Part shown: positions 33,841-46,284 of the stretch, in pieces
How the letters are laid out: each line of letters begins with the position of its first letter
Position numbering within the stretch: position 1 is the first letter of the stretch
Assembly (NCBI RefSeq): GCF_003711515.1
Contig: NW_021167082.1
Coordinates: 2,039,691-2,103,690 of the forward strand
DNA: 64,000 bases
Direction: 5' to 3'
From: Sodiomyces alkalinus F11
Lineage: Eukaryota > Ascomycota > Sordariomycetes > Glomerellales > Plectosphaerellaceae
Notes under the pieces: model-generated
Told to the model about the DNA's origin: nothing
The model's input: only the letters and a program-made list of their open reading frames with translations
Databases searched by the model: none
Position numbers and translations under genes: made by a program

Positions 33841-35159
33841 TTATCTCTGAGTATGGCGGCGCCGGGGGCCTGCACGGACAGAATTCTCGTCAATCCTAGG
33901 GGTGTTGGTACCGCTATGGTGGCGAGAACTCCTGCGAGTGGAGTCGCTGCCACGAGAAGATCTCCGCGACGAGGGAGCAGGAAGCATCGGGTCGTCGGGA
34001 AGCTCTTCCACGCGACTGCGACCGTCGATGCTTTGTGCTGATCTCTCGCGCTCAAGACGCACCTCGCGTCCGCGCTTATGGCAATACCAAAGCACGAGTA
34101 ACAGGACTAGAGGTAGGTGTTGCGTTAGTAATTCCGAGCGGCAATGAGAAGATGAAAAAAAAGGTGAAAGGGAAAAAGGACGCAGGGGGACATACGAAAT
34201 ATTGCCACGCTCCAAACCACATTAACGCCGATAAAGGCAGGCCAGCGGAGCTTGAGGAAGCTGACGATGGACTTCAGCATGCCAATGATGGCAGTGGGCT
34301 TCGTGAGTATGTCTTGCAGGTTCTTGGGCATGAAAAGAGACTTGGCGGCGTCTTTCATGGAGCTGCCTTGGGGAACCTCGTCGGCCTTCAAGCCATGGCC
34401 CCTGGCAGCGGCGGCCATAAACTCGGGTCCCATATTTTCGGACACCTTGTCGGGCAGCTGGGCCACGAGCTTCTTCATGCTGGAGGGCAACTTGTCGTAA
34501 TTCTTCTTCAAGGTGCCGTCACGATCCTCGATGAGGTTTTTCAAGTCGTCGATGGCGGTGGGGACGCCGTTGACAAGGTCCTTCAGAACGAGGGTGAACT
34601 TCCGGACCAGTTCGTTGGACTCGGCGGACAGGGCGAACGCCTTGTTGTTCTTGGCGCTGAGGTTGAGGTCCTCGAGGACGCGGCTCAGGTCTTCGCGCTC
34701 TCGGTCCGCCTCTTCGAGCGGTACGACGGGGACGAGTTGCATGTCCTTTTCCCTGTCTTTGCGGTTGAGGAGGAAGGAAATCGGATTGTGTGAAGTGCGC
34801 TTCTTCTTCACCTTCTCTTTTTCTTTGGTTTTGGATTTGGTGGCGGTAGTCGTACTGGCGCTGGTGCTGGCGACGTCATCGCTCATCCTGTCACGCGAGT
34901 CGGAATGCAGATATGAGTTGTCCGAGTATGAAGAGCGATCAAAAGTCGGGCGCATTGGAAGAGGAGGAGGAAGACCCTCGTCGGAGCTGGACAGTATGGC
35001 TTCCAGAAACGCCTCGTCGTCGCTTGATAGGACAGGCCCAGGAGCATCTAGTTTCGGCTCGGGCAGCCTACCGTTGTTCCTGGCTTTCTCCTCTGCTTCT
35101 TTCGCCTCTTTCTTATCCTTGTACTTCTTGTACTTCTGATAGCTCATGTACTCCAACAT
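33841..35159 (-). CDS. Single-span membrane protein of unknown function, fungal-specific type
   Basis: Exons 35159-34196 and 34106-33841 on the minus strand give 409 residues. Order of parts: a Lys/Glu-rich N-terminus (MLEYMSYQKYKKYKDKKEAK), an acidic Ser-rich stretch (SSDDEAFLEAILSSSDEGLP), a basic segment (KTKEKEKVKKKRTSHNPISF), a helical domain of about 150 residues (VPLEEADREREDLSRVLEDL to MKDAAKSLFMPKNLQDI), and one transmembrane helix at about 308-331 spanning the splice junction (VNVVWSVAIF then LLLLVLWYCHKRGREV). A basic Ser/Arg-rich tail of about 75 residues follows. The intron is GTATGT..CTAG with a CTAAC branch point. A second Met four codons in is an alternative start. I see no enzyme motif; it could be a scaffold or tether. 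Confidence 0.82.
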
Positions 35160-36261
35160 TTTGATGGCTGTGTCGAAAGAAGAGTAAGAAGAGTGAGAAA
35201 AGTCAAGGTAAGGAGCTTGATATGAATTTTGCCCGCTGATTGCGACGGCAGGACTTGTAAGTCGCTGGAAGATGACAACAGGAATGAAGTGGCGGTGGGA
35301 TGATATTTATGTCCTCTTCGCTAGAACTTCGCTAGGAAAGTTGCAGCTCCGGCGTACAGCAGAAAAGGAGAAATAAACGAGTCGGTCAAAGAGGTTGGGA
35401 CTGTCGACGAGGGAAAAGGGAATAAGACCAGCCAGAGGGAGAATGGAGAGATGAAAGGCGAAAACAGCGTTTCTAGTCGTCAAAGGTGGCGTTTGTCTTT
35501 TATTAGCATCTCTCTTTTCTGGGGTCGTTTTGCTAGGCGCTTGGCCCGACTTGTCGTGTTTGAGGTACCTATCACTCTCATGGCGGAGAGAGGGAGGGAG
35601 GGAGCTCGCTCAGCCACCCGAGTTACGCGCACGCATCACTGTGGCCAGCCATGATGTACAACGTACGAGCAGGTACATGTTAAGTACCTAAGGTACCTTA
35701 CGGACGGCTGTCCGGTATGAGCAGATGATGTCATTCGCCCACACAAACGACCTGGTGTCTCCTCCCTCCCTCCCTCCCCCCCAAAATGCCCCACAACAGG
35801 TACTTTTCCTGGACCCTCATTGGTGTAGCGGTATGGCGGGTTGGAGATCTTCGCTACCCTGCAGGACCACTGCAGTGACCACTGCAACCGCCGCCATCGA
35901 CTTCCGAGGTCCAACCAACCCTGCATTTGAACTGGCTTATGCATTGAGAAGTCCAAGCAGTCACCATATGTCTCCTCCACATCTCTCCCCAATAATGGGA
36001 CTGTGACGAGACGATAATCCTTTAAACACCTAGGGGCCTCCACAGGCTGGGTTGGCTTGCTCGGCTTCGTCGAGCTGGTCGTCCATGAAACCATGGTCGA
36101 CTCCGCCGCAGAAACTGCTATTCCGTAGGTGTAAGGGTGTGCATGTGGCCGGGTTTCTTTCTTCCACGTATTAGTCCACCGTTGCAGCCAGGCTTTGAAG
36201 ACCATTTGATACGGCGCGCCATCTTTATTTTTCTCTTTTGTTTCTTTCTTTCTTTAACGCC
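35160..36261. other. Spacer between the membrane-protein gene and nse1
   Basis: About 1.1 kb. It contains the promoter of the membrane-protein gene and the nse1 3' region, a GTACCTAAGGTACCTTA palindrome near 35685 and a CCTCCCTCC-rich tract at 35760. A tRNA A-box-like text near 35822 lacks a matching B box. No gene is supported. Confidence 0.55.
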
Positions 36262-37248
36262 TCACTCTTCTCCGCGACCGTCGCTGTCCTCGCCACTGTC
36301 CCTGTTGCCATCTGCCTCGCCCCTTTGGCTTCTGCGGTGACCGTTCCTCCGAGCTCTTTGATAGGCTTCGGTGGTTGTCACAGCCCGCTCGCCCACGAAC
36401 TTCTGGCCCGTCCACTCGGTCGAACACCGCGGGCATTTCTTGGCCCGCTGCGTCCTCCAAAAAGCCTCCTCGCAGATATCGTGGAGGCGTACGGTACAGT
36501 CCCTTTCCGCGCACCGCTGCCCGTGCGTGACAATGCTCCTGCAGGCCTCGCAGAATTTGATCCGCTGCCACTCGCCCGGTGCGGCCTCCGGGTCGTTGAA
36601 GGAGTCTACCAGCCACGTCCTCAGCTCCACCAGCGCCCTTGGACTGAGGGAATAGCGCCCTATCGCTGATTTCTCGAGCCAACCTTCGCCGACCAGTTTG
36701 GCTAGCATCTTCTCCACCTCGCTGTGTTTCAGGCCCCTATCGGTGGACTGGGTTCGCGCCTGCGTTCCATCGGGCCCCTCGCCGTCTACGTCTTCCCCGT
36801 TATTGCGCCGCGGGGATGGCCTGGCCAGCTTGATCGCATCCATCTCGCTCAGGGACATGACCTCCATGCGTGGTGTGTTGTACGAGTCGAACATGGCGTC
36901 GAGCATGCGCCTGACGAAACTGATTTCTTCGGCCGTATACGTCGTAGCTAGGCGCGTCATTGGGTCCGATGTGGTGTTAACGAGAACGAAGAGAGGCTTC
37001 TTGGTGACTTGGTGCACGGTACTCCTAATCTCGTAGTCGAAAAACGAGATGGCGTTCGATGCAGCCTCTATGTACGAGTCGAAGTCCTCCCGTGTGACCT
37101 GATCTGGAGTCACCGGCTCATTCTCCTCGATGGTGAAAATTGCGGCGAGGATCGGCCTCGCGTCCTCGTATGATAATGTTCCCCGGCCCATAAAGGACTG
37201 CAGGAAGGCTCGGTGGCCGTGGTTGTAGTCTTGCGGGATGGGGATCAT
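36262..37248 (-). CDS. nse1: Non-SMC element 1, RING-type subunit of the Smc5/6 complex
   Basis: RING-like E3 ligase subunit that binds Nse3 and Nse4 in the Smc5/6 DNA-repair complex. One exon, 328 residues. The N-terminal winged-helix part reads GHRAFLQSFMGRGTLSYEDA, then YIEAASNAISFFDYEIRSTV and PLFVLVNTTSDPMTRLATTY. A second winged helix contains VEKMLAKLVGEGWLEKSAIG then RYSLSPRALVELRTWL. The variant RING has ligands Cys233, Cys236, Cys246, Cys251, His256, Cys259, Cys272 and Cys275, in FCEACRSIVTHGQRC through KKCPRCSTEW. The basic, charged C-terminus (RRNGHRRSQRGEADGNRDSG) is disordered. This is the last intact gene before the repeat compartment. Confidence 0.95.
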   Translation of the reverse strand: MIPIPQDYNHGHRAFLQSFMGRGTLSYEDARPILAAIFTIEENEPVTPDQVTREDFDSYIEAASNAISFFDYEIRSTVHQVTKKPLFVLVNTTSDPMTRLATTYTAEEISFVRRMLDAMFDSYNTPRMEVMSLSEMDAIKLARPSPRRNNGEDVDGEGPDGTQARTQSTDRGLKHSEVEKMLAKLVGEGWLEKSAIGRYSLSPRALVELRTWLVDSFNDPEAAPGEWQRIKFCEACRSIVTHGQRCAERDCTVRLHDICEEAFWRTQRAKKCPRCSTEWTGQKFVGERAVTTTEAYQRARRNGHRRSQRGEADGNRDSGEDSDGRGEE

Positions 37249-37449
37249 GGCGGATTTGTTTTTCTTTTCTTTTTTCTTTTTCGAACTTCTCGGTCTTCGC
37301 TCCGAGATTCAGTTGTCGAGGATGTCTTTAGCCTTGGTGGCTGAAGAAGCTCGCACGAAGTAACGTCGACAGAGAGGTGATGCTGAACGCGTGTGGCAAC
37401 GACTTGATTAACGCGTTCCGGCGAGGGATGGTCAGGCTTCCTTTGGGCC

Positions 37450-39480
37450 AATCAGGAAGAGGCAAACACGACCACGAAAAGTACCTACCTTAGGTACTTA
37501 CCTTAATAAAAGGCAAGGGTCAAGATGGATTCTTGTTGAGATTACAGGGCTAGCCACGCTTAGCTTATAGTATCTGACCTCGTGCTTACCTTAGTCTTTG
37601 TGTATCCTTAGTTTGTTTTCTTACGAGGCTTAGTAAGGTAAGCAGAATAAAGGGATCTAATTAGTTAAAGAAAGTCTATATATAAGGAGCTTTCTAGAAC
37701 TATATTATAGGCTTTTATAGGAGGCCTATAAGGTAATCTAATCCTCCTTTTCTCCACTCTTCTTTATAACTTTAGCTAGCTATTCGCCCTTTATTCGTGA
37801 TAGTTATAAGCCCGGGTAATATTCATACTAGTAATTTCCGTTACTTATGAATAGTTTTCTAAGCTATAGTTTTCTTCCTCTAACTCTTTTTAACCCCTAA
37901 CCCTTATACGTCTCTATACTACTTCTTTTCCCCTTTCTAAGCTATAGTCCTCTCTCTTTAACTCGATTATATAGTTAACGTATCTAATATTCCGAAGCTC
38001 TAATACTCAGGATATTAGATCGATTAGTTCTTAGCTATACGCGGTTCTGCCCGTACTCTAAAGATATAGTATATACTTAATCCTAATAGCCTTAATCGCT
38101 TTAATAATATTTTACCGGAGATCTTACCCGTTTCCGAGTAATCTATTCGTAAGAAGCTTACTCGAACTATATCCGCCGGATAAATAATCGAATCTTCTTA
38201 GGATACTCTTAATAAAGCTTTCGATAAAGTACTCTAAAACTCCGTTTTAAGGAAAAAGGAATTTTAGCCTACTACTAAAAAGCTTAAAGTTATCTTATCG
38301 CTTCTTCGTAAGACCACGAATCTATCTAGGTTTAAGATCGCGGTTTCGGAAGCTATTAAGAAAACTAAGGCCTAGGGTCTTATATCCTCGGTTCGGAATA
38401 ATCGGTTCTCTTTTTATTAGCTACTCCGAGCTCTTTAATATAAATACGCCTTATCTAAGCTAACTATCTTTATAATAATCTAGAATAATGATTAAGCTAT
38501 CCTCTATACCGCGTAAAGCGGTACTAAAAAGCCTAAGGTTTAGTACGAAGATTAGATTAAATAACTAATATAAGCTAAAAACTATAGTTAAACGGAAGTA
38601 AATAAGGTTCTTATAAGTCGCGATTTCGTTTAAGTAGTTAAAAGATACGCTCCGGAGTAATCTATATCTAAGATACTTAAAGTTAGTAAGGCTAAGCTTA
38701 GTAATAAAATACCAGATCTTTTATATACCGGTTAATCGTTCCTTAACTATATTAATAACTCTAAAGTAATACTAAAAATAGTATAGGAGTATATATAGCC
38801 CTCGGAAACTAGTCGGATTAACCTAAAAAAGTTTAAAGCTACCCTTATAAGCGTAAATAGCACGCTTATAAAATAAAGGATTATCGTTTACTTAAGTTCT
38901 CTTTTATAGGTAAAGCGTTTAGGAAGCTTTCTAAGCCTACTAAAGACTAACACAATAAGATAATTAAAGAACTATAAAAGCTATAGTAAAGCGCACTTTA
39001 TAAATAGCTAGTAGATAAAAGGTAGATTAGTAACTCGGAAAACTCGAAAAAGTATTTAGGATACGTTATTACGGTTTATATAGACCTAAAGCTATTTAAG
39101 GATAGTTCTAAAGTATATAGTGTGTTTACGATAATTACGGCGGATATATATTTACTCTCGAAGAGGACTCTGCTAGATAACTATAGTGCCTTCTATATAG
39201 TTAATTCTATAGATCTTCTAAAGCCTAATTCTTTTTAGCCTACTAATAGAGACTTTATTAAAACGGGTATAATAATCTTTCTAATCCTTAGATATAGTAC
39301 ACGGGTACTTTAAGAGATTTTCAAGAATATATCGGGGGATATAAAGCATAATTTAACGCTAAAGAAAGTAGCTATAGTTAAAGGGGTTTATACAAATATT
39401 ATTTAAAAGGCGTTATTACAGAAATCTAGTATTTAGGTTAATAGATATAACTATACTCTTTACTTTAGGGCTTTAGAGCA
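37450..39480 (+). mobile_element. RIP-degraded Ty1/copia-like remnant 1 (gag and protease region)
   Basis: The junction with normal DNA falls just upstream of 37450-37500. A primer-binding-site-like text (GATAGTTATAAGCCCGG) sits at 37799-37815. From about 38000 one plus-strand frame runs with stops that are nearly all TAG/TAA at expected Gln codons. Near 39190-39480 it reads LLKPNSF then PTNRDFIKTG, NLTLKKVAIVKGVYTNII and YNYTLYFRALEQSYR. I take these for the aspartic-protease and pre-integrase part of a fungal copia polyprotein, judged by resemblance from memory. No open frame survives. A left LTR may occupy 37450-37798 but could not be matched to a partner. Confidence 0.55.
37799..37815 (+). 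repeat. Primer-binding-site-like 17-mer, copy 1
   Basis: GATAGTTATAAGCCCGG, identical to 39767-39783. Each copy lies shortly before a gag-like frame, as a minus-strand primer site would after a 5' LTR. Confidence 0.5.
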
Positions 39481-41124
39481 AAGTTATCGTATAGGCACAC
39501 GGACTACGACGTGGTCTATAGGGGATCCAGGGGGGATCCACGCTATAACTAAGGGCTTTGGATATAGGGGACCTCGGGTATCAGGATATAATAGGGGCAG
39601 ATACCGGAAAAGACCGGATAGGATCTAAATAATATAATACCTATAATAGAGTCTTCACTACCTAAATTAAGGGTATAAAGGACTCTTAGAGATATAACTT
39701 ACTATAATATATATATATAAGATTTTTACTCTACTAAGTTAATTATATAAGTGCTATTTAATATACGATAGTTATAAGCCCGGTTTATAACGCCTAAACG
39801 ATAGATATTAATAAGGCTACCCCTATTCTACTATAAAAAGTAATTATATTTATATAAACACTCTTAAAGAACTATTATTAACCTAATCAGAGTAATTAAG
39901 AGATTAATTAACCTATCTATTAATTAACTAACCGATAAATACTAAACTAGTAAAGATATCTTCTAATATATCTAACGCCGAATAGAAGGCGGCCGCTACT
40001 ACCCTTATTAACTAAAGGGATCAAGTAATATAGGAGCACGCCATACGCGGTAAATCTACCTCCTACTAGAATAACTATCTTAATCTAAAGCTAAGCGATA
40101 AGGAGGCCGATACCTACCTACTCCTTAAGCCTATTCCACCTAATATTCGTAAATATAAAGCCCTTATTATAGACCTAAACGCGGAGGAGGCCACGGCCAC
40201 GGCTACTACATCTTCTACTATTACGCTAAAGAGCGATAAGGCTATAAAGGCTATAGACACCGCCGCCGCTATAGCTACTATAGCCGGTACTATAGAGGCC
40301 ACGGCCGCCGGTAAGAAAAAAATAGCCGCTCGCCGGAAGGCTACGGCCGTAATAAAAGAACCACCGACTAAGACGCCTACGTCTATCGATAACCTCTCCG
40401 AAAAGGAGCGTACGCGCTACCTATAAGATTATCGTGTATACCGCTAGGAAAAGGCTAATTACGAAGTATAGTAAAAGGAGTTTACTAAGGTATACTTATA
40501 TATTAAAGAGACCGTTGATACTATATTATATAACCTCCTCGCCTAGCTATAGGATATTACCGTAAATAACCTATAAGCCTAGATTACTTTTCTCCACGCG
40601 TACGTATAACTAACCCTTATAGACCTTTAGAAGGAAGCCTTAGTCCTATACCGATAATACACTACGCCTATAAAGGCTATACCTAAGGATATAGACGGGT
40701 GGGTTATAAGCTAGAAAATAGCGATAATATACCAGAAATATATAGGCGTTTTAGAGCTATTAAGCGCGGACTATTACGCGGAAGACGTGTTAAAAGCTAT
40801 TAGACCTATTACTTAGGAATAAAGTAATAATTACCTAGTTAATAACTACGATAAGATTACGGATAATAAACTAACGATTAACGACTTCGTAAAGGCTCTA
40901 AGGGCGGTTCTTAGTAATATAAACAGCCTATAATCCTCTACTATAAAGCATAGAGTTAGGAGAGGCACCTTTAATACTCTAAGGAACCTCTCCGATACTA
41001 AGGATACTACTAATAATATTATTATTTATTACGCTGTTCTCGCTTAGCTAAGCTAGGCTAGCCACCTAGGCAATAGTCCTTCTCTAATTCTCGAGGGGAA
41101 ACCGTTAATAGATAAAAACCCCTG
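39481..41124 (+). mobile_element. RIP-degraded LTR-retrotransposon remnant 2 (gag-like)
   Basis: After a GC-richer stretch (39500-39610), a second copy of the 17-mer GATAGTTATAAGCCCGG is followed from about 40030 by a plus-strand frame. It is interrupted only by TAG/TAA and one gap edge. Readable pieces are LSDKEADTYLLLKPIPPNIR, KYKALIIDLNAEEATATATT, GKKKIAARRKATAVIKEPPT and SADYYAEDVLKAIRPIT. Composition (Ala/Lys-rich linker, helical segments) suits a gag protein. Sequence runs into the 280-N gap. Assignment to copia rather than another LTR type is by analogy with the shared primer-site text. Confidence 0.45.
39767..39783 (+). repeat. Primer-binding-site-like 17-mer, copy 2
   Basis: GATAGTTATAAGCCCGG, identical to 37799-37815. 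Confidence 0.5.
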
Positions 41125-41404
41125 NNNNNNNNNNNNNNNNNNNNNNNNNNNNNNNNNNNNNNNNNNNNNNNNNNNNNNNNNNNNNNNNNNNNNNNNNNNN
41201 NNNNNNNNNNNNNNNNNNNNNNNNNNNNNNNNNNNNNNNNNNNNNNNNNNNNNNNNNNNNNNNNNNNNNNNNNNNNNNNNNNNNNNNNNNNNNNNNNNNN
41301 NNNNNNNNNNNNNNNNNNNNNNNNNNNNNNNNNNNNNNNNNNNNNNNNNNNNNNNNNNNNNNNNNNNNNNNNNNNNNNNNNNNNNNNNNNNNNNNNNNNN
41401 NNNN
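41125..41404. other. Assembly gap (280 N)
   Basis: Run of N followed by a G homopolymer, within the repeat compartment. Confidence 0.99.
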
Positions 41405-43849
41405 GGGGGGGGGTAGGGGTATACTACCCCCCTCCCCCCCCTATTACTCCTTCCTTTATTTATTATTTATTCCTAAACCTCCTTTATATACCTGCTATTT
41501 ATAGCGGCCCTTATATAGTTATATACCTCCCTTACTTATGCTACGTAGGCTCTCCGGGGTAAGCGCTATAGTATAGGCTAGGCGTGGCTACTATTCTCTA
41601 GAAGGTATAATAACTCGTAGGGCTAATCTACCGCTCCCTTTTTTCTATAAACCTCCCTCTCTTCTTCTGTCTTTTCCTCCTTTCCTCTTTTCCCCCTTTA
41701 AGCTATTATTTTTTAAGGTAAGCTTTTACGTGGTCGGTACGGTATAAGTACAGCCCTAGAACTCCTATTCGGGATCCCCTAGTACTATTCGGCTATATAG
41801 TAAGGGATCTAACGGGATCCCGGGTTATACCGTCCCCGCGCCGCCCCCGCTCCGCCCCCGTAGCGCCCGCCTTAGTCTAACTCCCCTACCCCTTTAGATA
41901 CCTAGTAATAAGACCTTTATCGCTAAAGGGGGAGCCGGTACCGGCGCCTATAGGGGTAAAGGGCCGGCTACCCCCTAGCCTTCTATTATGAGTTCCCCGC
42001 TCCGTTATCGTCGCGCCCGCTTTACGCCCCCGCTTTATATTCTAACCCGGTATAGGCCGCCCTTATCCCTACTATCTATTCATCTCCTTATACTTTATAC
42101 GTTATATCTTTAGTATAAGATTACGAGGCTACTCCTTATTAAAACCCCTTTAGTATATAGTCCCGTCGTGTTCCCGCTATTCCCCCGCTCCGTATCGTAT
42201 CTATTAACCCGACTTAGGAGCCGGCGCCTATTACGTTAAATACGTTAACGGTAACCGTAATAATAGCCACTACGCTCTAGTTTATCCCCGTTACGCCCCT
42301 ATTACGCCCTTACTCTATTAATCCTCCTATTAGGCCCCTCCACCCCCCTATAACAACTCCGCTACTACCCTTATCGCCGCCGCCGCTACTACCCGTACCG
42401 CTTTAATACTATTTATAGGTTTTTCCCCTTTCTCTGTTATACTATATACGCTATATTATTATTATTAATCCTATCGTAGAATATCTGTAAGCACCGCTAG
42501 GCCGTTACCCGCTAGACTTATGCCCTCTGAGCGTACCGCGCCGCCTTTTACCGGGCTAGTAGTATTAGTGTAATCGCCGCCCCCGCCGCCGCGCCCCCGT
42601 AAAGTTATAGTAGTAGCTACGCTTATAACGGCGAGATATTAGAGCTTATCCTCGCCTATCTTATAAGTTACTCCGCGCCTCCCCCCGTATTAACCCCGCC
42701 GCTAACGGGTATCGTAGAATATCCCCCTCCCCTTCTTTAAGGACCCTACTACCTTTATTACCGAGGATAAGGTTAATAAGGATAAGGTTATCCTAGTAGA
42801 TAGTAGAGTAATTAGCTCTGACGATAATAATAATAACGAATCCGACAAGTATATAGGCGGTAAGGAGTAAGCGGTCGTAGCACGACTATAGCGTAGCCAT
42901 ATAGCGGCTATTAATAAAGATTTTACTCTCCTTTTATTTATTTTCTTCGTAGTCGTCTTTACCTCCCCTATATATATACCCGAGGTTTCCGCGCTACGGG
43001 GCCTTTACTACCCCTCCCCCTTTAATACTAGTTATCGTGCGAGTCTAAAGTCCGGAAAGTATCCGGTTTATAGGAACTATTTCGCGACTTTCCCCGCGGT
43101 CTCCTTACTCCAGAGCGCCAGGAGCTAGTCCTATTTTATTAGTATGCGCGCGCCTATATCGGCCGTAAGGCGCTCTTATATCTCCTCTAATATATCCCGG
43201 TATTATAGCGTAATATATTCCGCTATCTTTAGCCCTCCGTCAGCGTATCGGTAACGCGGCGTCGCCGTGTCTGGCACGCTCCTTATAAAAAGGAAATAGC
43301 GAAGGCCTATTTTCTCTATTCGAATCTAGGTAAGGATAAAACTCTATAGTTTTATAAGGCCCTTATATTTCCTAAGCGCTATATGATTAAACTAAGGTAT
43401 CCACGCTATGGCCCCGTTACTATATTAGCGTAGTAAGGTGCGCTTCTACCGGTACGCCTATTCCTCCCGGAGGCGTTAGGCTAATTCCCTCCTAAGGAGC
43501 TAGGACTTAACCTCTTACTTCTATACCCCCTAAGACCTTAGGTAGGGCCTAACCCCTCCCCCTTATCTCCTACGCTATATAGCCGCTTCGGCTACTTATC
43601 GTACCTAAAGTATCGCTTACTCTATCTAGGTGCCCTTTACCTATTATACCGCTTACGCGGTTAGAGAGTTATAGTATAACTTAAGGGGGGGGACCCCCGC
43701 CTCTGTCTGGATTACCTTTATAGTAATAGCCCGATACGCGCCGGTAACGATATATAGGTATTACGCTTACTTACTAGCTAGTCCTTTTAGTACTCCGCTC
43801 GGCCTCTCCCTTTTTCTTATTATTATATAAAAGGCCGGGGCCGTGTATA
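41405..43849. other. RIP-altered repeat DNA, element type not identified
   Basis: About 2.4 kb with the same CpA-poor, TpA-rich signature but locally GC-rich Pro/Ala-type text (CCGCCCCCGC-like words at 41840-42600). A plus-strand piece at 42770-42910 reads IAAINKDF-like and Asp/Asn-rich text. The right part may be the 3' end of the LINE on the minus strand. I could not assign a domain. Confidence 0.4.
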
Positions 43850-46050
43850 GTATAGCGCTTCGGACTATTATTTAGTATAATTTACGCGTGTCCCCGATAC
43901 AGTAGCCCTATACTAACGCTATAAGGCGCGTAAGGGCGTATTTTTAGGTAAGGAGTTTAGTTTTAAGCTTCCGGGTATAAGGACGGAATATAAGCTTCTA
44001 GTTAAGGATAACCCCTAGGACCTCTATCTCTATAACTTACGGCGCCGTTACGCCCTTAAGGCGTAATTAGAGCGGTAGCGGGTCGCGTTTTCTTATAAAG
44101 TGGAGAAGCTCGCACTTTTATAGCTTAAATCGTAGTCTACTCCTTTATAACTAGCTCTAGTAGACCTATTATACCCGTTTAAGGTACGCCCGTAGTACGG
44201 CCTTATTATATCCGAAGGCTATAATATTCGTATTATCGGTAAAGCTAACCACCGCGACCCGCGGTATCCAGATTAATTCCTAGTAAAGCGTCCTAATAAA
44301 TAGTATAAAGAGGATTAGGGAAAGGGGGGATCCTTAGGGGACCCCCGCCTAAATATCTACCTTATACGCCGTGTCGCCGTTAAAGCGTAGGCGCGCCGTG
44401 CGCGTAGCGAGGTATAACTAGGTCTATTTTATAACTTAGTCCGGGAAGCCGTACTAGGCAAGGACTTCGAGGAGTTTTTAGTATAGTACTATATCGAAGG
44501 CGCCCTATATATCGAGACTTAATTACGCTACGGTCCCGCCGCGCTCCTATATAGCGTATACTCCCTCTATAATAGCCCTAACCGCGATTATTATATCGCG
44601 GTATCTTCGATTACCTATCTATCCGGTAAAGAGGAGTCGGTACTCCTCCGTTATAGTTATAATTCTCCCTACTATTATCTTCTTAAGGACCTTCCCCGTC
44701 GCGCTTAGGAGTGATATTAGTCGTTACCCTAAGGCTATCGTGTAGGCCTCCTTTAGTTTACCTGGTTTCTTAAGTATTACTACCTTTACGATACGGTATC
44801 GTTACGGGAAATATACGGCCTTAAGGCTCGCGGAGAAGAGTTATACTAGTCGCCTATAGAGTAGTTAGCTATAGGCGAGTAAGAATCCGTTTAGTAGGCC
44901 GTCCTCTCCGGGTACCTTTTACTTTACTATTTATTATATAACTTACTAGACCTCCTTTTCCGTGACCTCTTATATAAGTAGTATTATCGCTATCCTCGGC
45001 GCGCCGCTAATACGCCCGCTATCTATAGGGTATAGTAGGGGGAAAAACTTCGCTATAAGGATTATTGTTTTTCTATCGTGTATTATTATAACCGGCCCGC
45101 CCGCGCTACGCTATAAGGGCAGAATAGATAGAAGGTTAGGGGGTAAATAGCTTACTGTCCGGGCTTAGTATTATAGTGCTTAGAGGCTTTTCTAGTCTAC
45201 TACTATCGTATCGACGGCGCCGCGCTAGCTCTTCCATTTCTCCGTTCTAACTAGAATATCACGATATTTTTCTGCCTCCTTAAGTTTATCCTACCTACTA
45301 CACGACCTCCGCCCGTAATAGCGCTGTGTTAGCCTTATTACCTCCTTATTCGCCTCTACTATCTCCTACGTCTACTATAGCGGTTTATTGGGGAAGGCGG
45401 CTAGTTCGCGTCGCGGCGCCGTAATATCCGCGATATTAGTAAGGTCCTAAAGTATTTAGTTTACTGCCTAGTCGATTACCTTTAGGGTAAGGGGTATTTC
45501 TCCGTAGTCTAGCCTCTAAGCCTCTTTTTAGGCCGCTTTATAGTCTAGCTTCCTCTACCTCTATCCTTTACTAGCGATACGCTAGCACGGCTACGCCGTA
45601 TTAATATTAATTACCTAGGCTATATAGTCTAAGCCTATTAGGTCTAGATTATCCCCTTAGTATATATAGGTAAGGTCCGCTAAAACCTAGGTAAGGTCGA
45701 ACGTGCTATACTATCGATTAATATTTGCTAAGGTCCTAATAAGATATTCTTTCGGGGTTATAAGGTCGAGTTATTATCGGTACGCGAGTGTAATAAGGTC
45801 TTCCGATTATCTTTCGTATCTATTATACCCGTCCTATAAGGGGTTCTTTAGGTTAAAGTCTCCTACTAGGATAGTGCGCTACCGCTCTGGTTCCGCCGCG
45901 AGACTATATATCGGGGTCTCATACTCTCCTTCTTTATAGCGTGGTGAGTATACTACCTATATACTCGTCTCCTGCTATTATATCCTAACTCTAATCGTGG
46001 CCTAGGCCTAATCCTTACCAGCATGCCACGTAAATATAGCGGCTTCGTGC
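43850..46050 (-). mobile_element. RIP-degraded Tad-like LINE (endonuclease and reverse transcriptase)
   Basis: Minus-strand translation gives an APE-type endonuclease at about 45300-46000 (ILVGDFNLKNP and, further on, STFDLT, LDLIGLDYIA and SKG-R-KLDYKAA). A reverse transcriptase follows at about 43900-44800: KVVILKKPGKLKEAYTIA, LLFTG-IGNRRYRDIIIAVRA, SLDI-GAFDIVLY, FNGDTAYKVDI-AGVP-GSPL and VSFTDNTNIIAFGYNKA. Dashes mark RIP stops. The catalytic FTDD box reads FTDN (44227-44250), a G-to-A change. The order endonuclease then RT, and the motif wording, fit the Tad/I group. The 5' ORF1 and 3' end are not delimited. Confidence 0.8.
45300..46000 (-). pseudogene. LINE endonuclease domain remnant
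   Basis: The GDFN box (VGDFNLKNPL) lies at about 45835-45870 on the minus strand, followed downstream by D-LIGLDYIA, the equivalent of the SDH-type catalytic end of APE endonucleases. In-frame TAG/TAA stops are frequent, so it is not functional. Confidence 0.75.
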
Positions 46051-46284
46051 CGCTTATATATATAGAGTAAGGCACGCCTACTCCCTTATACTATTCTATA
46101 ATTATATCCCCTTAGGTAAATTGGGTTTTTCCTCTTATTGTAACTGGATGAAGACGTAGTGGCACCAGATCGTTAAGACAAAGATCAGATAAAGAGGTTA
46201 GTCCAGCGAAACCACGATGTATAACTAAAATATAACTAATACCGCTATAACCTTTAGCGAAGAAGTAGATCGGTAGTCACTATT

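Noticed and set aside
35815..35890. Possible tRNA gene (text TGGTGTAGCGGTATGGC resembles an A box)
   Set aside because: No B box (GGTTCGANNCC) and no matching acceptor stem within 90 bp.
40114..40302. Ala/Ile-rich 62-codon minus-strand frame
   Set aside because: It is the reverse of the Ala-rich gag-like relic on the plus strand.
43050..45150. A long plus-strand frame broken only by TAG/TAA opposite the LINE
   Set aside because: The minus strand of the right-hand part carries clear endonuclease and reverse-transcriptase motifs, so the plus reading there is an antisense shadow. RIP depletes CpA on both strands, which makes opposite frames look similarly open.
44962..45939. Two short plus-strand frames of 62 and 78 codons
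   Set aside because: They lie antisense to the LINE endonuclease/RT relic and carry no motif.
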